Assembly: GCA_029237695.1 (NCBI GenBank)
Contig: CM055266.1
Location: 116,701,370 to 116,765,369 of the forward strand
Length of the DNA: 64,000 nt
Reading direction: 5' to 3'
DNA from: Conchocele bisecta
Taxonomy: Eukaryota; Mollusca; Bivalvia; Lucinida; Thyasiridae
Of the stretch, positions 58,247 through 64,000 are shown piece after piece. Numbering within the stretch: the stretch's first letter is position 1; the number at the start of each line of letters is the position of its first letter. The notes beneath the pieces were generated by a model. That model made no database searches. It was not told the DNA's origin and worked only from the letters and a program-made list of their open reading frames with translations. A program made the translations under genes and the position numbers.

Positions 58247-58254
58247 TATATATA
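58247..58254 (+). promoter_or_regulatory. TATA box of the PABPC gene
   Basis: TATATATA lies 30 bp upstream of a CCCTCTTCTC run, the right distance for a TATA-directed start at 58277. This is the only good TATA element between 58200 and the start codon. Confidence 0.6.
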
Positions 58255-58275
58255 GAACTATTTTCTGTCTGTTCG

Positions 58276-58286
58276 TCCCTCTTCTC
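58276..58286 (+). promoter_or_regulatory. Candidate transcription start with 5' terminal oligopyrimidine
   Basis: TCCCTCTTCTC. If transcription begins at C58277 the mRNA starts with ten pyrimidines, the TOP signature of mRNAs under growth-dependent (mTOR/LARP1) translational control. Vertebrate PABPC1 is a known TOP mRNA. The start is inferred from spacing to the TATA box, not measured. The leader would be 304 nt, with no upstream ATG. Confidence 0.55.
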
Positions 58287-58340
58287 GACATTGCTCCGTT
58301 GCAGTTACACGTGTTGTGAGTTGTTCCTGTACAACACAAC

Positions 58341-58430
58341 ACGAAAATAGAGAAAAACGAAAATAAAAAAATATAAAAAGGTTTGAAAAATCCAAAAAAA
58401 ATCTGAAAAACATTAATATACCAAAAAAAG
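58341..58430 (+). promoter_or_regulatory. A-rich 5' leader element (candidate PABP autoregulatory site)
   Basis: 59 of 90 bases are A, in runs of 4-8 separated by short interruptions (GAAAATAGAGAAAAACGAAA, ATAAAAAAATATAAAAAG, TCCAAAAAAAATC, CCAAAAAAAG). It sits 65-154 nt into the inferred leader. In mammals PABPC1 mRNA carries an A-rich leader element to which PABP itself binds to repress its own translation, at a similar distance from the cap as I recall. The long minus-strand frame over this stretch is a shadow of the A runs. Confidence 0.65.
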
Positions 58431-58565
58431 GGTCGCGAAACGGTAAGAAGTAGGAATCTCACGACGGTTAAAAAACAGGAAGAACTTGTAACAGATAATT
58501 TCACACGACGAACAAGGGAAGTGGTCGAACATTGTACTTTTACATTATTTTACTGAAACAGCTAA

Positions 58566-58811
<246 letters not shown>

Positions 58812-58867
58812 TGACTGGGCCTTCCAGTTTTGTGAACATGGAACCACCCATTGTTTTCCGGTTTATA

Positions 58868-60181
58868 GGCCACATGGGGCCGCACGATTCACCCAAATCC
58901 TCATGTAATTAATAATTTATCCAATTAATATGTCTCAAAACCTTTTAATATCGTTCTTAAGAAGTTATTGAACCCGATTTGAATACATTTTTATGGTAAA
59001 AAGAGTCTTATTTCGATGCTTTAATTTAACTTAGGCATTCTAGCAGCCAAGGGAGATCATCCAAAATAAATTATGAGATAAATGCAAGGGAGATAAATGT
59101 TGTTTGACCCATTTTGGTCAATTGAAACATGCAAGTTATTTACCATTCCAAATGTGTATAATACTATTCATCTGTTTTTTATCTCAATTAACCAACCTTA
59201 GCACATATATAGCTTTAAAATATGAACACGTCCGTAAATGTGAAGTGTCTATGCAGTACCTGTGGGGCCCGATATACAGCAAGTTCTGGCCCATTTGTTT
59301 GGGTGGTGGTTGGGAGCCAGCGAAGGTTAATTTAACGATCGACGTTCATCCTTACCGGAATGCCGACCTACATGGTTTGGCCCTCGTGTACCGTTTTGGC
59401 TCCCTGGTAGTTGAGAGCTAAATCCTATTATGCTCCATTAAAAAAGAAATAGATCTGTACAGATCATATTGCTTTAGGGGCTGGAGCTAAGTGACTGGTG
59501 CGGTATGGACCTGGCACCAGGTCAGGATATTCTAATTTCAGGACTGAATATATATAGTTCTGTAAATATTGAGTTCTGATTTTGGGAATTTCCCTCATTG
59601 TGGACTGGTTGAATACGGGATAATCCATCCTGTTGGCCCGGCCTTAAATGACCCTGGCAGTTTATACGCCTTTAAACACCAATAATCAATATAGCCCATT
59701 TGTTGCCCATGACTAGTCCCACCCAGGTCACACGTTTGTTTCTGCTTTTACCAGGTATATTCCAGTTTGTATATTACCATACTGTTGAATCATTATTATA
59801 CAAATGAACAGTTTTAGAAGATTGAGAGAAAATTACAAGATACATACATGATAGTTTAATACATTTAATATTAAGCACATTTTGATTACAATAAAAAAAA
59901 AATAGATCTATCACAGGAGTGATCATAATACATTGGACGTAGGTGCACGGTCATTCATCGCGACCGACCGACAAGCTGACTCCTATATATCCCCTCAAAC
60001 TTTGTTTGTGTGGGTATAGCAATACAATTAAAGTAAATAAGACTCTTTTTACCATTAAAACGTATTCAAATCAGGTTCAATAACTTCTTAAGAACGATAT
60101 TAGAAGGTTTTGAGACATATTAATTGGATAACTTATTCATTACATGAGGATTTGGGTGAATCGTGCGCCCGGGCCACATGT
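58868..60181. repeat. Element N: ~145-bp inverted repeats 1 kb apart
   Basis: The left arm (58868-59012: CCGCACGATTCACCCAAATC, ATATGTCTCAAAACCTTTTA, GTTCTTAAGAAGTTATTGAA) is the inverse of 60039-60181 (AAGACTCTTTTTACCATTAA through GATTTGGGTGAATCGTGCG). In the pre-mRNA they could form a long stem enclosing repeat L. Confidence 0.75.
59240..59600 (+). repeat. Dispersed repeat L, copy 2
   Basis: GGTGGTGGTTGGGAGCCAGC, TTAATTTAACGATCGACGTT, TACCGGAATGCCGACC, TTTGGCCCTCGTGTACC, then GTGCGGTATGGACCTGGCAC and TTCTAATTTCAGGACTGAAT. Same order as the inverse of 15780-16078. It is followed at 59633-59690 by an inverted SINE-tail segment (CGGCCTTAAATGACCC, TTTAAACACCAATAATC). Confidence 0.6.
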
Positions 60182-60800
60182 TGCACTCTATCGCTACACA
60201 GTAAGAATGTGTGTAATAGCATTTACACTTCGCGCACTGAAATATAGAAAATAAATGTTGGGCATTGACATTCATACTTCGCTATTTTGTTATTGAGACA
60301 GTTCTACAATATGCACAACAATATTGCCATGAACTAGCTGCACATTTTCCGCTTAATAGGCAACAGGTTGCACTATATAATCTTCAATATGACGCAAAAC
60401 TATTACCATAAACTTACCTAATAACATGTGTATTAGGAAAATTCTTGGGTCACTACACGTATTAAGTAAACAAAGAACGCTTCAAACACACATTTGGAAA
60501 AGACTACTCGGTCATAACTCTTATGTAATGAAATGTAATAAAGAGTTACGTACTCAGAATTTTGCTAATACACACTTTATTAGGTAAGTTTATGGTAATA
60601 TTTTTGTGTCGTATTGTAGAATTGTCTCTCCATAACAATATAGCGAAGTATGAACGTCAACGCCCTGTATGTTTTTTCTTTATTTTAGTGCGCGAAGTGT
60701 AAATGCTATTACGCACATTTTTACTGTGTATCGTGGTGTAGTGATATAGTGCAACCTGTTGCCTATAAAGCGGAAAACGTGCAGCTACCATTGCATTAGC
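60182..60800. repeat. Element O: palindromic repeat in PABPC intron 1
   Basis: AGTAAGAATGTGTGTAATAG then CATTTACACTTCGCGCACTG (60202) is the inverse of 60690-60745. ATTTTCCGCTTAATAGGCAA then CAGGTTGCACTATAT (60347) is the inverse of 60752-60785. The middle (60460-60560) has ACAAAGAACGCTTCAAACAC, repeated in intron 2 at 62774. Confidence 0.65.
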
Positions 60801-60844
60801 TTATAAAAGATACAAACTACATGCTGAGTAATTAGATGCATGTT

Positions 60845-62304
60845 CAAGGTCTGAAAATAGCTACTTTTACCAGTAGGTCCTGGACTAGCTGAGAAAATCT
60901 CAGCTCTATGCAGGGCTTGAAACTAAGCAAAGATATGTACTAGCCAGCCAGGCTAGTAAGATTTGAAATTACCAGACCTTACAAGACGTCGTGCTGTCTC
61001 CATTGAAATTTTTATACCCCCCGCAACGAGTTGTGGTGGGGGGGGGGGCGTATACTGGAGTCGGGTTGTCCGTGCGTCCATCCGTCCGTCACTAAACTTA
61101 ACATCAGAGAAATATTGTTATAACTTCTATTTCCTTCATCTAAAATGCTTAATATTTCACACATGCATTCCTGTAAGGCTCTACTAACATGCTGTGCCAA
61201 ATCCATGACTGTCCAACCCCCGCTGATCCCAAGGTCAAATACTTAGTCTCTTTACAAAACTTAACATCAGAGAAATAAGTTATAACTTCTATTTACTTCA
61301 TTGAAAATTCTTATTATTTTACTTGTGCATTCCTCTAATGTTGTACTGTCATGCTGTGACAAATCTACGACCGTCCTACCCCCGCTGATCCCAAGGTCAA
61401 GGTCACATACTTAGTCTCTTTACAAAACTGAACATCAGAGAAATATAACTTCTATTTCTTTCATTGAAAATTCTTAATATTTCATACATGCATTCCTCTA
61501 AGGCTCTACTATCATGCTGTGACAAATTCCCGCTGATCTCGAGGTCAAGGTCACATACTTGTCTCTTTACAAAACTTAACCTCAGAGAAATCGGTTATAA
61601 CTTCTATTTCCTTGCTTGGATCTGCTTCACATTTTCTATTTCCTTGCTTGGATCTGCTTCACATTTCACACACGCATTGCTCCAATGGACCTATCACCCT
61701 GTGACAAATTCACGTTCATGCCGCTCCCGCTAAGCCCAGAGTCAAGGTCACAAGCCCACACACTTGGACATTTTTACATATTTTAGGGGTACCTGGGCCC
61801 ACGCGGGGGGGGGGTATTCCGTAAGCCTCGCTTACTGACCAATCTAGTTTTAGCTGGAGCACTGTTAAATTGTTTTACTTCAATGATGTACCACAAGTAG
61901 CAATTAGTTGTGCAAATAATACCTATTTAATTGTAATATTAATTATGTCTCTTGGACCAATTTACATTGCTTGCTGTAGATAAAAAGAACTCCTAGCGTA
62001 GTTGTTTATATGTCACACTTTTCGGTTAACCACTTTGTCACAGTTTCTTAAATATGCTACAGGTGGCATCCGCGTTCGACAGACGCATTTCTTGTTTTAT
62101 CTATTTCTCTGCCAATTTGATAGCGAAATTTAAATAACAATGATGGAAGATGCAAAAAGATAAATGATAATCAGAACAGATTTGACGTCGTCACCGAATG
62201 AATTTTATCCCAGGTCCGGCGGACTTTTTGCTTGTAAAATATAACGGTCCGACATTAAAATTTGCAGGTCCAGGACCTCGGACCAGTGCTATTTTCAGGC
62301 CCTG
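60845..62304. mobile_element. hAT-like element I, copy 1, 5-bp target duplication, with nested insertion
   Basis: Left CAAGGTCTGAAAATAGCTAC, right GTGCTATTTTCAGGCCCTG, flanked by direct ATGTT (60840-60844 and 62305-62309). Subterminal TTTTACCAGTAGGTCC and GGTCCAGGACCTCGGACC match 63092-63446. Element G (61012-61855) inserted inside it, which accounts for most of the size difference from the 355-bp copy at 63092. It ends 55 bp before PABPC exon 2. Confidence 0.75.
61012..61855 (+). mobile_element. Pearl-like element G, copy 2
   Basis: TACCCCCCGCAACGAGTTGT, a run of 11 G (61036-61046), then GTGCGTCCATCCGTCCGTCA. Then four ~160-bp units (AAACTTAACATCAGAGAAAT with GCATTCCTGTAAGGCTCTAC, near 61090, 61258, 61420 and 61570). 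It ends TACCTGGGCCCACGCGGGGG and TTCCGTAAGCCTCGCTTACT. Opposite orientation to 12810-13535. Confidence 0.75.
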
Positions 62305-62305
62305 A

Positions 62306-62880
<575 letters not shown>

Positions 62881-63091
62881 GCATTGGTATACTCGTCAGT
62901 TGTGATGTCACGACCATCTCCATGCAGATTCTCTATCCAGTCTTGACATGGAAACGTGTTCTGGTGTGAATATCTATTAAACTGTTTTAAAGTTGCAGCG
63001 GCACAATTTAGATCTAATTTTGAACATGCTGGAATTTTATAAAATACTATTTCTATTATAATTATTAGCCCTTTCAGTACTACAGACCTGT

Positions 63092-63446
63092 CAGGGCCTG
63101 AATATAGCAGCTTTTACCAGTAGATCCGGGACCTAACAATGAAAAAAGTGAAAGGTCTGAGGAATATTTTGAAGGTCTGGGAGGCAAAATTGTAGAAATA
63201 TGTGTCTGTTTCGTGTGAAATGGCTCACAAGTTCACATCTGTAATTCCTTGACTGTCCGTCTGTGTCTCCATACATTATCTTATATGGCGATACTCCTAA
63301 CTGATTTAGCATCGCCACTGAATGATGATCGCAATTTCAATTTTATCACATGTCCGGCGGACTTTTTGCTTGTAAAATACAAAGGTCCGACATTATAATT
63401 TGCAGGTCCAGGACCTCGGAGTGACTCGGACCAGTTTCTGGCCCTG
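63092..63446. mobile_element. hAT-like element I, copy 2, 5-bp target duplication
   Basis: 355 bp from CAGGGCCTGAATATAGCAGC to GACCAGTTTCTGGCCCTG, flanked by direct CCTGT (63087-63091 and 63447-63451). The subterminal TTTTACCAGTAGATCC and GTCCAGGACCTCGG are as in copy 1. Non-coding. Confidence 0.75.
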
Positions 63447-63622
63447 CCTGTATACATGTAGTGCTATTATCAAGGATCTGCACTTTTTAGCAAGCAATTT
63501 TCATATGTTTGAGAACAAAAACACACCTGTTTTCATAATTGGACTACTCGGAGTCATTTTGTGATGGTTGTATTGGTTGCAAAATTAACATACCAAAATC
63601 CATTCCAGTTACTTAGGGGTTA

Positions 63623-64000
63623 ACGGTACATGCCCACTCAATAGGCACAAAATGGTTAAATAAGTGCATAATTGAGTCGCTATTCCACCAGTTATTTATC
63701 ATATTTATTTTACTGATAGTGACACGCAGTGGTGTCGAGCTATTTTCATATGCAAATGAGGCATGATATTTTTTAATTATTTATACTAATTAAATGTCAC
63801 CTGAATATATATATTTTCAACATATTATAAAGTATGATCATTGCACATCAAAAAAGAAATACTGAGAATAAATAGTAATGTCCGTTAACATTTTAAGGAA
63901 ACACGGTTATCGCCCCTGATGTCTGGAAATTTACGTCTGATATAAAATGTATAATAATGCCAATCAATACGTGGGATAATGGTGAATGAATGTTTCTTTT
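63623..64000 (+). mobile_element. Element M, copy 2 (runs off the window)
   Basis: Left terminus TACATGCCCACTCAATAGGC is followed without a break by GTCGCTATTCCACCAGTTAT and the body TTTATTTTACTGATAGTGAC through ACGTCTGATATAAAATGTAT. This uninterrupted copy is the reference that shows copy 1 (6467-13921) to be split. Confidence 0.7.

Noticed and set aside
58238..58504. 88-residue minus-strand frame rich in Phe and Leu
   Set aside because: It is the antisense of the A-rich PABPC leader; T-rich codons explain the composition.
59104..59421. 105-residue frame as an alternative PABPC exon
   Set aside because: It lies in intron 1, overlaps dispersed repeat L (also at 15780-16078), and has no RRM residues.

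Overview
This is animal genomic DNA: two intron-split nuclear genes in a sea of short interspersed and tandem repeats. The best guess is a bivalve (or at least molluscan) genome. That rests on remembered repeat types: several elements built from ~160-170 bp tandem units followed by a GGAC/ACGG microsatellite and short terminal arms, which is the layout of bivalve 'pearl'-type elements, and copies of a repeat containing TTTAACGTCCCATCAACA-like sequence that I associate with bivalves. The phylum is an inference; the gene calls do not depend on it.

Two protein-coding genes are supported. (1) A kinesin-3 gene of KIF13 type on the minus strand. Its first coding exon is 29375-29429 and its second is 15695-15767. 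Both are too short to stand out as open frames, but they join in phase, have consensus splice sites and encode the start of the motor domain. Intron 1 is 13.6 kb and everything left of 15695 is probably intron 2. (2) A cytoplasmic poly(A)-binding protein gene (PABPC1 type) on the plus strand, with exon 1 at 58581-58782, exon 2 at 62364-62557, and the rest beyond the right edge. Its promoter and 5' leader carry a TATA box, a terminal-oligopyrimidine-like start and an A-rich leader block, the features expected for translational autoregulation. The two genes are divergent, with about 29 kb between start codons.

Layout. 1-15.7 kb (kinesin intron 2): pearl-like elements, hairpin MITEs, and a ~7 kb tandem-repeat block (about 6.55-13.54 kb) inserted inside an older inverted-terminal-repeat element. 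15.8-29.4 kb (kinesin intron 1): a ~7.4 kb, 31-bp satellite (16.09-23.88 kb) broken by one hAT-like insertion, followed by a tRNA-like SINE head, several MITEs with readable target-site duplications, and a 1.7 kb hAT-like element. 29.4-58.2 kb (intergenic): tRNA-like sequences, a ~141-bp tandem array, a 3.6 kb element with long inverted termini rich in AAAATGGCCGCCATT-like motifs, paired poly-C and poly-G arrays, and a decayed LINE whose two halves are separated by ~3.2 kb containing a GACGTC-rich element. 58.2-64 kb: PABPC promoter, exons and introns, the introns carrying nested inverted repeats.

No intact transposase, rRNA gene, functional tRNA gene or CRISPR array was recognised. The kinesin and PABPC genes do not form a pathway together. 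The most informative points are the satellite-filled kinesin intron, the PABPC leader, and several non-autonomous DNA transposon families whose boundaries and target duplications can be read directly.
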